A DNA stretch of 64,000 nucleotides, from assembly GCA_965657085.1 (NCBI GenBank), contig CBFHND010000003.1, positions 124,001 through 188,000 of the forward strand, given 5' to 3'. The DNA comes from CBFHND01 sp965657085. Its GTDB lineage: Bacteria > Pseudomonadota > Alphaproteobacteria > Rhodobacterales > Rhodobacteraceae. Below the pieces are notes generated by a model that worked only from the letters and a program-made list of their open reading frames with translations, made no database searches and was not told the DNA's origin. Shown in pieces: positions 42,774-52,037 of the stretch (positions within the stretch are counted from its first letter, which is position 1; every line of letters starts with the position of its first letter). The position numbers and the translations under genes were made by a program.

Positions 42774-43541
42774 ATGCCCCTCGAGATCATCACCGTCCCC
42801 TGCCTGCAGGACAACTATGCCTTTGTCGCCCATGACAACGCCAGCGGCGACACCGCAGTGATCGATGTGCCCGAAACCGCCCCCATTGCGCAGGTTCTGG
42901 CCGACAAGGGCTGGACGCTGAGCCACGTTTTGCTGACCCACCACCACTGGGACCACGTGGACGGGTTGGCCGCGCTGCTGAGAGATCACCCCGCGCAGGT
43001 CGTGGGGGCCAGCGCCGATGCGCACCGCCTGCCAAAGCTGGACATGCAGATGGCCGAAGGCGACAGTTTCACCATCGGCGGCGAGCCGGTGCACGTCATT
43101 GACGTCAGCGGTCATACCGTGGGCCACATCGCCTTTCACATGCCCGCATCAAAGGCGGTCTTTACCGCCGACAGCCTGATGGCGCTGGGTTGCGGGCGGC
43201 TGTTCGAAGGTACGCCGGCCCAGATGTGGCAAAGCCTGAGCAAGCTCGCGGCGCTGCCCGACGACACGATCGTCTATTCGGGCCACGAATACACCGCCAG
43301 CAACGCCGCGTTCGCGGCAACCATTGATCCGGGCAATTCGGCGCTTATATCACGCTCAAAGGACATCGCGGCCAAACGCGCAGCCGGGATGCCCACAGTA
43401 CCTTCGACGCTCCGGCTAGAACTGGACACGAACCCTTTCCTGCGCGCCTCAGACCCCGCCATTGCCGCACATCTTGGCATGACGGGCGCAACGCCATCGG
43501 ACATCTTCACCGAAATCCGCGCGCGGAAAGACCGGTTCTGA
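42774..43541 (+). CDS. gloB: Hydroxyacylglutathione hydrolase (glyoxalase II)
   Basis: The 255-residue enzyme hydrolyses S-lactoylglutathione to lactate and glutathione in methylglyoxal detoxification. The zinc site THHHWDHVDG (about 53-62) has the full HxHxDH, with VSGHTVGHIAFH (about 110-121) and the FTADSL Asp. GHEYTASNAAFA (about 170-181) is the family signature. ATG 42774 is preferred to 42768 because AAAGGAAA sits at good distance only for it. The upstream gene is the divergent methyltransferase. Confidence 0.93.
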   Translation: MPLEIITVPCLQDNYAFVAHDNASGDTAVIDVPETAPIAQVLADKGWTLSHVLLTHHHWDHVDGLAALLRDHPAQVVGASADAHRLPKLDMQMAEGDSFTIGGEPVHVIDVSGHTVGHIAFHMPASKAVFTADSLMALGCGRLFEGTPAQMWQSLSKLAALPDDTIVYSGHEYTASNAAFAATIDPGNSALISRSKDIAAKRAAGMPTVPSTLRLELDTNPFLRASDPAIAAHLGMTGATPSDIFTEIRARKDRF

Positions 43542-43567
43542 TGCCCAAAACACAGCTGATTACCCCC

Positions 43568-43588
43568 GCATCACGAATTTTGTGATGC
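43568..43588. promoter_or_regulatory. Perfect inverted repeat between gloB and clpA
   Basis: GCATCAC (43568-43574), seven bases GAATTTT, GTGATGC (43582-43588). It is 27 bases after the gloB stop and could be its terminator (no T run follows) or a small operator before clpA. Confidence 0.5.
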
Positions 43589-43715
43589 CAAAAGGCAAGA
43601 AAAGCCTTGAAGCTGGGCGGGGATCAACCAAACTCTAATACTATGAGGCCATGGTTGATGACGGGGCTTCGACGACAATACGCCCCCATCGACCCAGATC
43701 AGAAGGAGCACGCTC

Positions 43716-46037
43716 GTGCCTTCATTCTCGACGACTTTGGAAAAGGCGATACATTCCGCGTTGGCTCTGGCCAACGAACGGCGCCATGAATTTGCAACGC
43801 TGGAGCATCTGCTTCTGGCGCTGATCGAAGAACCCGATGCCAAGCGGGTGATGCAGGCGTGCAGCGTCGATGTTGACGAACTGCGCAGCACGCTGGTTGA
43901 GTTCGTGGACGAGGATCTGTCAAACCTTGTGACGGACATCGACGGCTCCGAAGCCGTGCCAACCGCTGCATTCCAGCGGGTGATTCAGCGCGCGGCGATC
44001 CATGTGCAGTCCTCGGGCCGCACCGAGGTGACCGGCGCCAACGTGTTGGTCGCCATTTTCGCTGAACGCGAAAGCAACGCGGCCTACTTCCTGCAAGAAC
44101 AGGACATGACCCGTTACGACGCGGTCAACTTCATCGCGCATGGCGTGGCCAAGGACCCCGCTTTCGGCGAGGCGCGGCCCGTGTCCGGCGCCCCCGAGCA
44201 CGAAGAAGAGCCGCAAGGCGTCACCGAAGGCGAAAAGAAGGAAAGCGCGCTGGCCAAGTACTGCGTGGACCTGAACGCCAAATCGCGCGATGGCGAAATC
44301 GATCCGCTGATTGGCCGCGATTCCGAGGTGGAGCGTTGCATTCAGGTGCTGTGCCGCCGCCGCAAGAACAACCCGCTTCTGGTGGGTGATCCCGGCGTGG
44401 GCAAGACCGCCATCGCCGAGGGGCTCGCACGCAAGATCGTGGCAGGTGAGACGCCCGAGGTGCTGCAGAACACCACCATCTATTCGCTCGATATGGGCGC
44501 ATTGCTGGCGGGGACGCGGTATCGCGGCGATTTCGAAGAACGGCTGAAGGCCGTGGTCACCGAGTTGGAAGACCACGACGACGCGGTGCTGTTCATCGAC
44601 GAAATTCACACAGTGATCGGTGCCGGTGCGACCTCGGGCGGTGCCATGGACGCCTCCAACCTTCTGAAGCCTGCGCTTCAGGGCGGCAAGCTGCGCACCA
44701 TGGGCTCCACCACCTACAAGGAATTCCGCCAGCACTTCGAAAAAGACCGCGCGCTGAGCCGCCGGTTCCAGAAGATCGACGTGTCCGAACCCACGGTCGA
44801 AGACGCGGTGAAGATCCTGCGCGGCCTCAAGCCGTATTTCGAGGATCACCATGCGGTGAAATACACAAGCGACGCGATCAAGACGTCCGTCGAACTGGCA
44901 AGCCGCTATATCAACGACCGCAAGCTGCCCGACAGCGCCATCGACGTGATCGACGAGGCGGGCGCGGCCCAGCACCTTGTGCAGGCCGCCAAGCGCCGCA
45001 AGACCATCGGCACCAAGGAGATCGAGGCCGTCGTGGCCAAGATCGCCCGTATCCCGCCGAAGAACGTCAGCAAGGACGACGCCGAGGTGCTCAAGGACCT
45101 CGAAGGCTCGCTCAAGCGCGTGGTCTTTGGTCAGGACAATGCCATCGAAGCCCTGTCTTCGGCGATCAAGCTGGCCCGCGCGGGCCTGCGTGAACCTGAA
45201 AAACCCATCGGCAACTACCTCTTTGCCGGACCGACAGGCGTCGGCAAGACCGAGGTGGCAAAGCAACTGGCCGATACGCTGGGCGTTGAACTGCTGCGCT
45301 TCGATATGTCCGAGTACATGGAGAAACATGCGGTCAGCCGCCTGATCGGTGCGCCTCCGGGCTATGTCGGCTTTGATCAGGGTGGCATGCTCACGGATGG
45401 TGTGGATCAGCACCCGCATTGCGTGCTGCTGCTGGACGAGATGGAAAAGGCGCACCCGGATGTCTACAACATCCTGCTGCAGGTCATGGACCATGGCCGC
45501 CTGACCGATCACAACGGCCGCACCGTGGATTTCCGCAACGTGGTACTGATCATGACCTCGAACGCAGGGGCCTCCGATCAGGCGCGCGCGCCGTTGGGCT
45601 TTGGCCGCGACCGCCGCGAAGGCGAGGATACCGCCGCCATCGAACGCATGTTCACACCGGAATTCCGCAACCGTCTGGACGCAGTGATCAGCTTTGCACC
45701 ACTGCCCAAATCCGTGATCCTGCAAGTGGTCGAAAAGTTCGTGCTCCAGCTCGAAGCACAGCTTCTGGACCGCAACGTGACCATCGAACTGACCAAGCCC
45801 GCTGCCGAGTGGCTGGCCAACAAGGGCTACGACGACAAGATGGGCGCCCGCCCCCTTGGCCGCGTGATCCAGGAACACATCAAGAAGCCGCTGGCCGAGG
45901 AATTGCTCTTTGGCAAGCTGGCCAAGGGTGGTGTGGTCAAGGTCGGCCTGAAAGGCGGCGCGCTGGATCTCAAGATTGAAGGGCCGGACAAACCGCGTAT
46001 CTCGGGCAACAAGCCTCCGCTTTTGACGGCGGAATGA
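43716..46037 (+). CDS. clpA: ATP-dependent Clp protease ATP-binding subunit ClpA
   Basis: A 773-residue Hsp100 unfoldase that feeds ClpP. It starts at GTG 43716 after AAGGAG. The two Clp_N repeats (residues about 1-145) bind the adaptor ClpS. AAA-1 has Walker A GDPGVGKT (about 224-231) and VLFIDEIHTVIG, AAA-2 has GPTGVGKT (about 504-511) and LLLDEMEKAHPDVYNILLQV. The IGF/L-type ClpP loop is near residue 625 (APLGFG). No clpS is adjacent upstream, though it often is. M23 peptidase follows in 7 bases. Confidence 0.97.
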   Translation: MPSFSTTLEKAIHSALALANERRHEFATLEHLLLALIEEPDAKRVMQACSVDVDELRSTLVEFVDEDLSNLVTDIDGSEAVPTAAFQRVIQRAAIHVQSSGRTEVTGANVLVAIFAERESNAAYFLQEQDMTRYDAVNFIAHGVAKDPAFGEARPVSGAPEHEEEPQGVTEGEKKESALAKYCVDLNAKSRDGEIDPLIGRDSEVERCIQVLCRRRKNNPLLVGDPGVGKTAIAEGLARKIVAGETPEVLQNTTIYSLDMGALLAGTRYRGDFEERLKAVVTELEDHDDAVLFIDEIHTVIGAGATSGGAMDASNLLKPALQGGKLRTMGSTTYKEFRQHFEKDRALSRRFQKIDVSEPTVEDAVKILRGLKPYFEDHHAVKYTSDAIKTSVELASRYINDRKLPDSAIDVIDEAGAAQHLVQAAKRRKTIGTKEIEAVVAKIARIPPKNVSKDDAEVLKDLEGSLKRVVFGQDNAIEALSSAIKLARAGLREPEKPIGNYLFAGPTGVGKTEVAKQLADTLGVELLRFDMSEYMEKHAVSRLIGAPPGYVGFDQGGMLTDGVDQHPHCVLLLDEMEKAHPDVYNILLQVMDHGRLTDHNGRTVDFRNVVLIMTSNAGASDQARAPLGFGRDRREGEDTAAIERMFTPEFRNRLDAVISFAPLPKSVILQVVEKFVLQLEAQLLDRNVTIELTKPAAEWLANKGYDDKMGARPLGRVIQEHIKKPLAEELLFGKLAKGGVVKVGLKGGALDLKIEGPDKPRISGNKPPLLTAE

Positions 46038-46044
46038 TGCGACC

Positions 46045-47016
46045 ATGATCCGGGCGGCCCTTCTTGCCCTGACATTGGTACCCGCCGCGGTTTTGCCCGC
46101 GGCGGGAGATCCTGTGTTCAGCGCCCCGATCGCCTGCGATCTTGGATCGAACTGTTTTATCCAGCAATATGTAGACCACGACCCCGGCAAGGGCGCACGC
46201 GACTTCCGTTGCGCCCCGCTCACCTATGATGGCCACAAGGGCACCGATTTCGCCCTGCGCACCCACAACCAGATGCGTGCGGGCGTCGATGTGATCGCCG
46301 CCGCCCCCGGCACCATCAAGGCGACCCGAGACGGTGTGGCCGACCGCCTCTATTCCGACGCCAACGCCGAATACGTATCGGGCCGCGAATGTGGCAACGG
46401 GGTGGTGATTGACCACGGCGACGGCTGGGAAACCCAATATTGCCACCTGCGCAAAGGGACGATCGCGGTGCGCAAAGGCGCGCAAGTCAAAACCGGTACG
46501 CGCCTGGGCGAGGTCGGGCTGAGCGGACGCACACAGTTCCCCCACGTCCACATGGGTGTCCGCAAGAACGGACAGGTGATCGACCCCTTCGATCCCGATG
46601 GCGAACTGACATGCGGCACCCCTGACACCAACACACTCTGGGCAGAACCCCTGCCCTACCGACCTGGCGGTGTGCTGACCGTGGGATTTTCCGACGGCAT
46701 CCCCTCTTTCGATGATGTCAGATCAGGCCGCGCCGCTGAAAGCAGCTTGTCTGCGGACGCGCCGGCGGTGGTGATCTACGGCTTTGCCTTCGGCGGACAG
46801 GAAGGCGATGAAATGCGGCTCGTGCTGCGGGGACCCGGCGGCGTGATCGTGGATCAGACGGAAACCCTGCCCAAGGATCAGGCACAATTTTTTCGTGCGG
46901 TTGGCAAGCGGTTGCCCGGCGAAGGCTGGCCCCGCGGGACATACGCCGGCACTGTCACGCTCAGCCGTGAAGGTCGCACCGTAAACAGTCAGTCCTCGGA
47001 GATCCGCGTGCGCTAA
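46045..47016 (+). CDS. M23 family metallopeptidase, exported
   Basis: A 323-residue protein with a signal peptide (RAALLALTLVPAAVLPAAG, cleavage near 20). The LytM core has YDGHKGTDFAL (about 61-71) with metal His and Asp, VVIDHGDGWETQYCHL (about 119-134) and the FPHVHMGV motif (about 167-174) with the HxH. The metal site is complete, so it may cut peptidoglycan crosslinks. A C-terminal domain of about 120 residues resembles an immunoglobulin-like beta sheet. It is probably cotranscribed with clpA, an unusual pairing. Confidence 0.9.
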   Translation: MIRAALLALTLVPAAVLPAAGDPVFSAPIACDLGSNCFIQQYVDHDPGKGARDFRCAPLTYDGHKGTDFALRTHNQMRAGVDVIAAAPGTIKATRDGVADRLYSDANAEYVSGRECGNGVVIDHGDGWETQYCHLRKGTIAVRKGAQVKTGTRLGEVGLSGRTQFPHVHMGVRKNGQVIDPFDPDGELTCGTPDTNTLWAEPLPYRPGGVLTVGFSDGIPSFDDVRSGRAAESSLSADAPAVVIYGFAFGGQEGDEMRLVLRGPGGVIVDQTETLPKDQAQFFRAVGKRLPGEGWPRGTYAGTVTLSREGRTVNSQSSEIRVR

Positions 47017-47058
47017 GGCAGGGCATGCCCTGCCCCGCGCGACCACCTTCCTGGAACC

Positions 47059-47082
47059 CGTAAGGTGGGCCTTCGGGCCACC
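47059..47082. terminator. Hairpin between convergent M23 and OmpA-like genes
   Basis: AAGGTGGGCC, loop TTCG, GGCCACCCT: the paired stem has a UUCG tetraloop of high stability. It sits between two converging stop codons (47016 and 47083) and may serve both. Flanking GTAAGG resembles the atpD-atpC repeat. Confidence 0.55.
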
Positions 47083-49146
47083 CTATTTCTCAGTGAATTT
47101 CAATTCGATGCGACGGTTTTGCGCGCGCGCCGCAGCCGTGTCTTCGGTATTGATCGGCTGATACTGCCCAAAGCCGTTGGCCGACAGGCGACCCGGTGGA
47201 ATGCCCAGGAAGTTGACCATGTACTTGACCACCGACAGCGCCCGCGCCTGGCTCAATTCCCAGTTGTCCGCAAACGCACCCTGACCCGACAGCGGCACGT
47301 TGTCCGTATGTCCATCCACCCGGATCACCCAGTCGATCTGGGGCGGAATGTCACCTGCGATGTCACGCAGAATGCCCGCGATCTTGGCAATCTCGCCTTC
47401 GCCCTCTTCCGACAGTTCGGCACCGCCGGGCGGAAACAGAACCTCAGAGGAAAACACAAACCGGTCCCCGACGATCCGGACCCCTTCCAGCGATCCCAGA
47501 ACATCGCGCAGCTGCCCAAAGAACTCTGACCGGTACTTTTCCAGGTTCTGCGCCTCGGCTTCCAAACGCTTGCGCTCGGCCTCTTCCAACTCGCGCCGCC
47601 GCCGCTCTTCTGCCGCCACCCGCGCCAATGCCGTGTTCAACTCGCTGCCCAGCGATTGCAGTTGCACCTGCGACGCCGCATCGCGGTCCTTTGCATCGTC
47701 CAACAAGGCCTGCAACTCCCCCAGTTGGGTGCGCAAGGCCGCGACCTGCTGGTTCAACAACTCGGTCTGACGCTGTGCCTCGGCACTTTTCACCTCTTCG
47801 TCCGCCAGCGCCCGGCGCGCTTCGGCCAGAAGGATTTCGCGCTGCTGCGCTTCACTACTGCTTTCCCCGGCCACCTGTTCGGCGGCCAATTTCGCCGCCA
47901 GCGCCGCCGCAAGCTGGGCGCGCACATCCTCGACCGAGGCTGACGCCGCATTCGCCGCAGTCTCAGCCGCCAGCCGCGCCGCCAAGGCTTCGGCCAACTG
48001 ATTGCGCACCTCTTGCAAGGCCGCCGCACTGTCTGCCTCGCTATTGCGCGCCGTATCCAGATCGGCCAGCGCCGCAGCCAATCGCGCGCGAAGATCAGCC
48101 GTATCAGCGCTGCCCGCTTCGATCGTCGCCTGGGCCAAATCCAACTGCCCCTGCAAGGCGGCAATGGCCGCTTCCAATTCGGCCTTTTCGTTCAAAAGCC
48201 CCTGCCGTTCCGCCGTCAACTCCGCCGCCGTGCTTTGGGCATCCGACGCGCTGGATTGCAGCTGCTCCACTTGCAAGAGCGCCGCCACCAATGCCGCATC
48301 CAGATCGGCTTCCGCCGCCCGTGCCGCGGCCAAAAGGGTCAGCGTATCCTCGGCCTGCTGGCGTTGCTCTTCCAGAGCCAGCGTCATGGCCGTCAATTCG
48401 GTGTCCGCCTCTTCCAAGCGCTTGCGCAGCAGTGCGGCGGCCTCTGCTTCGGCCAGACGTGCAGCCTCTTGCTCACTCAGGGCCGTTTGTGCAGCCGTCA
48501 GATCGGCGCTCAAAGCCGCAGCTTGCCCTTCGGCCTCCGCCATGCGCGCCCGTAAATCGGCCACCAGCGCGTCCAGCGCCTTACGGCGCGCCGCCGCCAA
48601 ACGCGCGGCCTCGCTTTGCGCATCGACCTCATCCCGCGCCGCGGCCAGAGCAAGGTTCAGCGCCTCCTGCTCGGACAGGATGCGCGCCTGTTCGGTCCGC
48701 AAATCGCTGACCGTGGCCCGCGCTGTGTCCCGGTCGGCAATCAACGCGGCAACCTGCGCCTCGAAACCGGTGATCCGGGCTTGGGCCGCATCAAGATCGG
48801 CGGTGCGTGCGTCCCGCTCCGCCGTCAGGGCGGCAATGACCGACGCCTGCTGCGCCAATTGCGCCTCCGCATCGTTCAAAGTGGCATTGAGTGCATTGAG
48901 CCGCGCATCCAGCTGGTTGCCGCGCCGCTCTTCCAGCCCCAGCGCCTGCGCCAGTGCCGCCACTTCGCCAGCCAGCGCATCCAACTCGCTTTCCTGCCCC
49001 GAAATCGTTTCCCGCAGCACGAACTGCACCACCATGAAGATGGTCAGCACGAACATCAGCACCAGCAAAAGGCCGGTCATCGCATCCACGAACCCCGGCC
49101 AGATCGAGGCTTGAAAGCGCTGCCCGGTGCGGCGCGACAGGGCCAT
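47083..49146 (-). CDS. OmpA/MotB-like protein with very long coiled coil
   Basis: From ATG 49146 the protein has 687 residues. A single membrane helix runs from about 18 to 45 (SIWPGFVDAMTGLLLVLMFV start), with Asp21 in the position used by MotB/TolR/ZorB to carry protons. Residues about 50-540 are almost all Ala/Glu/Leu/Gln heptads, a periplasmic coiled coil. The last ~140 residues form an OmpA peptidoglycan-binding domain (IRVDGHTDNVPLSGQG near 604). It starts two bases after the upstream gene's stop. Likely a proton-driven complex with the TolQ/MotA-like neighbour; its job is unknown. Confidence 0.85.
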   Translation of the reverse strand: MALSRRTGQRFQASIWPGFVDAMTGLLLVLMFVLTIFMVVQFVLRETISGQESELDALAGEVAALAQALGLEERRGNQLDARLNALNATLNDAEAQLAQQASVIAALTAERDARTADLDAAQARITGFEAQVAALIADRDTARATVSDLRTEQARILSEQEALNLALAAARDEVDAQSEAARLAAARRKALDALVADLRARMAEAEGQAAALSADLTAAQTALSEQEAARLAEAEAAALLRKRLEEADTELTAMTLALEEQRQQAEDTLTLLAAARAAEADLDAALVAALLQVEQLQSSASDAQSTAAELTAERQGLLNEKAELEAAIAALQGQLDLAQATIEAGSADTADLRARLAAALADLDTARNSEADSAAALQEVRNQLAEALAARLAAETAANAASASVEDVRAQLAAALAAKLAAEQVAGESSSEAQQREILLAEARRALADEEVKSAEAQRQTELLNQQVAALRTQLGELQALLDDAKDRDAASQVQLQSLGSELNTALARVAAEERRRRELEEAERKRLEAEAQNLEKYRSEFFGQLRDVLGSLEGVRIVGDRFVFSSEVLFPPGGAELSEEGEGEIAKIAGILRDIAGDIPPQIDWVIRVDGHTDNVPLSGQGAFADNWELSQARALSVVKYMVNFLGIPPGRLSANGFGQYQPINTEDTAAARAQNRRIELKFTEK

Positions 49147-49148
49147 GA

Positions 49149-50360
49149 TCAACCCTCGCCTTGGTGCGGATCAGATTGCGGCGCGGTCTTGCGGTTGTTG
49201 CGCCGGTTCTGGCCGCGTGGCTGGCTCAGCGCTTGAGCCAGCGCGGAAATATCCGTGCGCAGTTCCGCCATGCTTTCCTGACGGCCGGCGGAAATCTCTT
49301 CGAGAATGCGCAGCATCTGCACATCGATCGATCGCAGGCGCATCCGGCTTTCGGCATCAATGCCGTCGCCGCCGCCTTGTGCTTCGAGATGCGCAATCAG
49401 CCGTTCCTGCCCCGCAGCCACCCGTTCCAGCGCTGAATTCTCGGTGTCGCCGTTCTGCATCTGCCGGGTCATGCCGTCGACCGCATCGGCCAGCTTGCCC
49501 AGCTTTTCATCCAACATCGAGCGGCTGACATCGGATTGGGTGAACATCTGTTGCAGGGCTTCCATCTGCTCGGCCAGATGATCGATGACCCCGCCCATGA
49601 CGTTCTGATCACTTGCGCTCTCCTCGCCCGAGGCAAAGGTGACACGGGTGATCGAGCTGAGCCATTCTTCAAGCTCGCGGTAAAACCGGTTCTGACCATG
49701 GCCCGCGAACAGCTCAAGCAGACCCACCACCAACGACCCCGCCAACCCCAACAAGGACGAGGCAAAGGCCACGCCCATGCCCGAAAGTTGACTGTCGAGC
49801 CCGTTCATCAGCCGTCCGAACACGGCTGTGCCCGGCTCACCATCCTGTGGGGCAAGGCTGCGGATCGTGTCGACCAACGCGGGCACGGTGGTGGCCAGCC
49901 CATAGAACGTGCCCAAAAGACCAAGAAAAATCAGAAGGTTGACGATATATCGCGTAATCTCGCGCGCTTCGTCGATGCGCGTGGCCACGGAATCCAGAAT
50001 GGACCGGCTGGATGAGGCCGACACCTGCATACGCGCGCCCCGGGTGCGCAGCAAAGCCGCCAGCGGTGCCAGCATTTGCGGCGCCTTGTCGCTGGGCTGC
50101 AGCGTTTCGGCGGCAAACCCTTCAATCCAGCGCACCGACCCGATCAGTTGCAGAACCTGCCAGAACGTCGCCACCACGCCCACGAAAAAGACGAAGATGA
50201 TGAACCCGTTCAGATAGGGGTTCGCCTGAAACACAGGCAGCACGCGCGGCATCGCCACGAACGCCGCCATGCCACTGAAGCCAAGCACCAGCAGCATCAG
50301 CGCGATCTGTCGCACCGGTTGGGAAAATTGTGGTCGCGCCTCGCGGTCGGCTTGCGACAT
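49149..50360 (-). CDS. MotA/TolQ/ExbB proton channel-like protein
   Basis: A 403-residue membrane protein. Hydrophobic segments lie at about 18-38, 50-70, 137-160 and 205-228, the last two carrying ITRYIVNLLIFLGLLGTFYG and MGVAFASSLLGLAGSLVVGL, the MotA/ExbB pore signature. A cytoplasmic loop separates the pairs, and the ~170-residue C-terminus is helical. It is coupled to the OmpA/MotB-like gene. Together they resemble a proton-driven motor or wall-linking pair. Zorya defence uses a similar pair (ZorAB), but the effector genes zorC/zorD are not here. Confidence 0.85.
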   Translation of the reverse strand: MSQADREARPQFSQPVRQIALMLLVLGFSGMAAFVAMPRVLPVFQANPYLNGFIIFVFFVGVVATFWQVLQLIGSVRWIEGFAAETLQPSDKAPQMLAPLAALLRTRGARMQVSASSSRSILDSVATRIDEAREITRYIVNLLIFLGLLGTFYGLATTVPALVDTIRSLAPQDGEPGTAVFGRLMNGLDSQLSGMGVAFASSLLGLAGSLVVGLLELFAGHGQNRFYRELEEWLSSITRVTFASGEESASDQNVMGGVIDHLAEQMEALQQMFTQSDVSRSMLDEKLGKLADAVDGMTRQMQNGDTENSALERVAAGQERLIAHLEAQGGGDGIDAESRMRLRSIDVQMLRILEEISAGRQESMAELRTDISALAQALSQPRGQNRRNNRKTAPQSDPHQGEG

Positions 50361-50432
50361 GCGCCGGGCTCCTTGCCCTTTTGTTCTGCTCTGCAGCTAG
50401 GTTAACGAAAACCGCCGGTCAAGGCCAAGGAT

Positions 50433-50963
50433 TTATGCGCAAATGGCCCGCACCCGCGCATCCAGCCAGTCCAGATCGGCGTCTTGCAGCCCCAATTCAT
50501 TCAGATGGCGCGTGGTGTTCCAAAGATACTCGGTATTGGGGCCGCGACCGCCCACGGCGGTGGCGATGATTTGCGCCTGTTCTTCCAGCGGCATGCCACC
50601 ACAGTACTGCACGTGATCTGCGTCAATCACATAGGCCAGCGCAGCCACCTGCCGCCCATCCACCAGGTCAAGCGTGACCCTGTGCTCCACATAAGCCGAC
50701 GAGATCAACTCGCGTTCGCGCAGGTAGGCCAGCGTTGCGTCCTCCTGCCCCGCCGCAACCGCCAGCGCCAGTCCCTCGCAGGATGCGCCCTTGACCTGAT
50801 CCAGCGCCAGAACAAGGCCGGGATCCTCTTCGGTGCCGCGATGGTGGATCGACCGCATACAGAAGGACCGTGCGTAATCGGGCAGACGCGCCACCACCTG
50901 CTCGGCCACGTCAAAGCCCGGGTTCCACAGCAGACTGCCATAGCCGAACACCCACATCGTCAT
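50433..50963 (-). CDS. ChaC-type gamma-glutamylcyclotransferase
   Basis: From ATG 50963 the protein has 176 residues. It begins TMWVFGYGSLLWNPGFDVAE, with YGSL as the substrate-binding loop, and RSIHHRGTEEDPGLVLAL (about 38-55), then a REREL segment. The catalytic Glu is probably in the helix with YLRERELISSAYVE (about 80-93). ChaC enzymes release 5-oxoproline from glutathione. The much longer frame upstream (to 51431) runs through the divergent DUF2125 gene and is not real. Confidence 0.88.
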   Translation of the reverse strand: MTMWVFGYGSLLWNPGFDVAEQVVARLPDYARSFCMRSIHHRGTEEDPGLVLALDQVKGASCEGLALAVAAGQEDATLAYLRERELISSAYVEHRVTLDLVDGRQVAALAYVIDADHVQYCGGMPLEEQAQIIATAVGGRGPNTEYLWNTTRHLNELGLQDADLDWLDARVRAICA

Positions 50964-51026
50964 CGCGCTGGTCCTTTCCTTGCACTCTGGGGTAAATCTG
51001 ATTTCGAGGCAGAGGAAAAGGGGCAC

Positions 51027-52037
51027 ATGGTGCGGCGGCTGATCTGGATCGCGATAGTGGCGGCGACCCTGTGGTGCGCGTGGTGGGCCGTAGCGGCCTT
51101 TGGCCTGCACAGCGGGTTGACCGCGTGGTTCGATGCACGCCGCGGCGATGGCTGGCAGGCAGAGGTGCAAGGCCCTGACATGCGCGGCTTTCCCCTGACC
51201 CTGCGCGCGGACTTGACCGGGATCGCGCTGGCCGATCCAGACACCGGGCTTGCCATCGAGGTGCCAACCCTCAACATCGCCGCGCCCACCATCTGGCCGG
51301 GTGATGTGACCGTCACGTGGCCCCCGGCCCCCATCCTGATCGCAACGCCACAGGGCAAGGCAGAAGCCACCGCACAACACAGCGTTATGGGGCTGGCCCT
51401 GCATCCCGGCCCGGCCCTCGCCCTTGAACACCTCGCATGGGATGCAGGCCCATGGCGCATCACCACGCCGGAGGGGTCATTGGCCACGGCCACAGCGCTG
51501 CGCCTTGCCATGGTGCAATCCGGCGACCGCGACAGCGCCACCTATACCATCGAGGCGACCGCGCCCGATTTCGCCCCCGGCACCACACCACGGGCGGCGT
51601 GGCGGGTGCCGGATGATTGGCCCCTGACCTTCGATGCGCTGAGCATCAATGCAACGCTGGATTTTGACCGCCGATGGGACCTGCGCGCGCTGGACGAACG
51701 CCGCCCGCAACCGCGCCGCATCGCCCTGCACCTGGCCGAAGCGCATTGGGGCGATCTGCGCCTGCGCGTGGCGGCAGACCTGACCGTGGACGCAGAAGGC
51801 ATTCCCACCGGCACCGTCAACCTTCAGGCCGAGAACTGGCGCGTGATGCTGGATCTGGCGCAGACTGCCGGCGTGTTGTCGGCGGGAATGAAAACGCAGG
51901 CAGAACAGGGGCTTGACCGATTGGCCCGTATGGGTGGCAACCCCAAAGCCTTGGACCTGCAACTGAACCTGCGCGGTGGGTTCATGGCCGTGGGCATCAT
52001 CCCCATCGGCCCCGCGCCCCGGTTGATCCTGCGTTAG
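51027..52037 (+). CDS. DUF2125 family protein with N-terminal membrane anchor
   Basis: The start ATG 51027 follows GAGGAAAAGGGG. The 336-residue protein has one membrane helix (LIWIAIVAATLWCAWWAVAA, about 5-24). The rest consists of beta strands with many Trp/Pro residues, matching DUF2125, a periplasmic alphaproteobacterial family distantly like AsmA/YdgA. The function is unknown. The gene is divergent from chaC, with 63 bases between the ATGs. Its stop overlaps the convergent extensin-like gene by four bases. Confidence 0.8.
   Translation: MVRRLIWIAIVAATLWCAWWAVAAFGLHSGLTAWFDARRGDGWQAEVQGPDMRGFPLTLRADLTGIALADPDTGLAIEVPTLNIAAPTIWPGDVTVTWPPAPILIATPQGKAEATAQHSVMGLALHPGPALALEHLAWDAGPWRITTPEGSLATATALRLAMVQSGDRDSATYTIEATAPDFAPGTTPRAAWRVPDDWPLTFDALSINATLDFDRRWDLRALDERRPQPRRIALHLAEAHWGDLRLRVAADLTVDAEGIPTGTVNLQAENWRVMLDLAQTAGVLSAGMKTQAEQGLDRLARMGGNPKALDLQLNLRGGFMAVGIIPIGPAPRLILR

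Noticed and set aside
43920..46223. A 767-codon minus-strand frame across clpA
   Set aside because: Antisense shadow of clpA, with no domains or ribosome site.
47083..50360. Zorya-type defence system (ZorAB-like pair)
   Set aside because: The pair resembles ZorA/ZorB in plan, but there is no zorC, zorD or zorE, the coiled coil is in the MotB-like partner rather than the channel partner, and the flanking genes (chaC, M23, hisC) are ordinary housekeeping.
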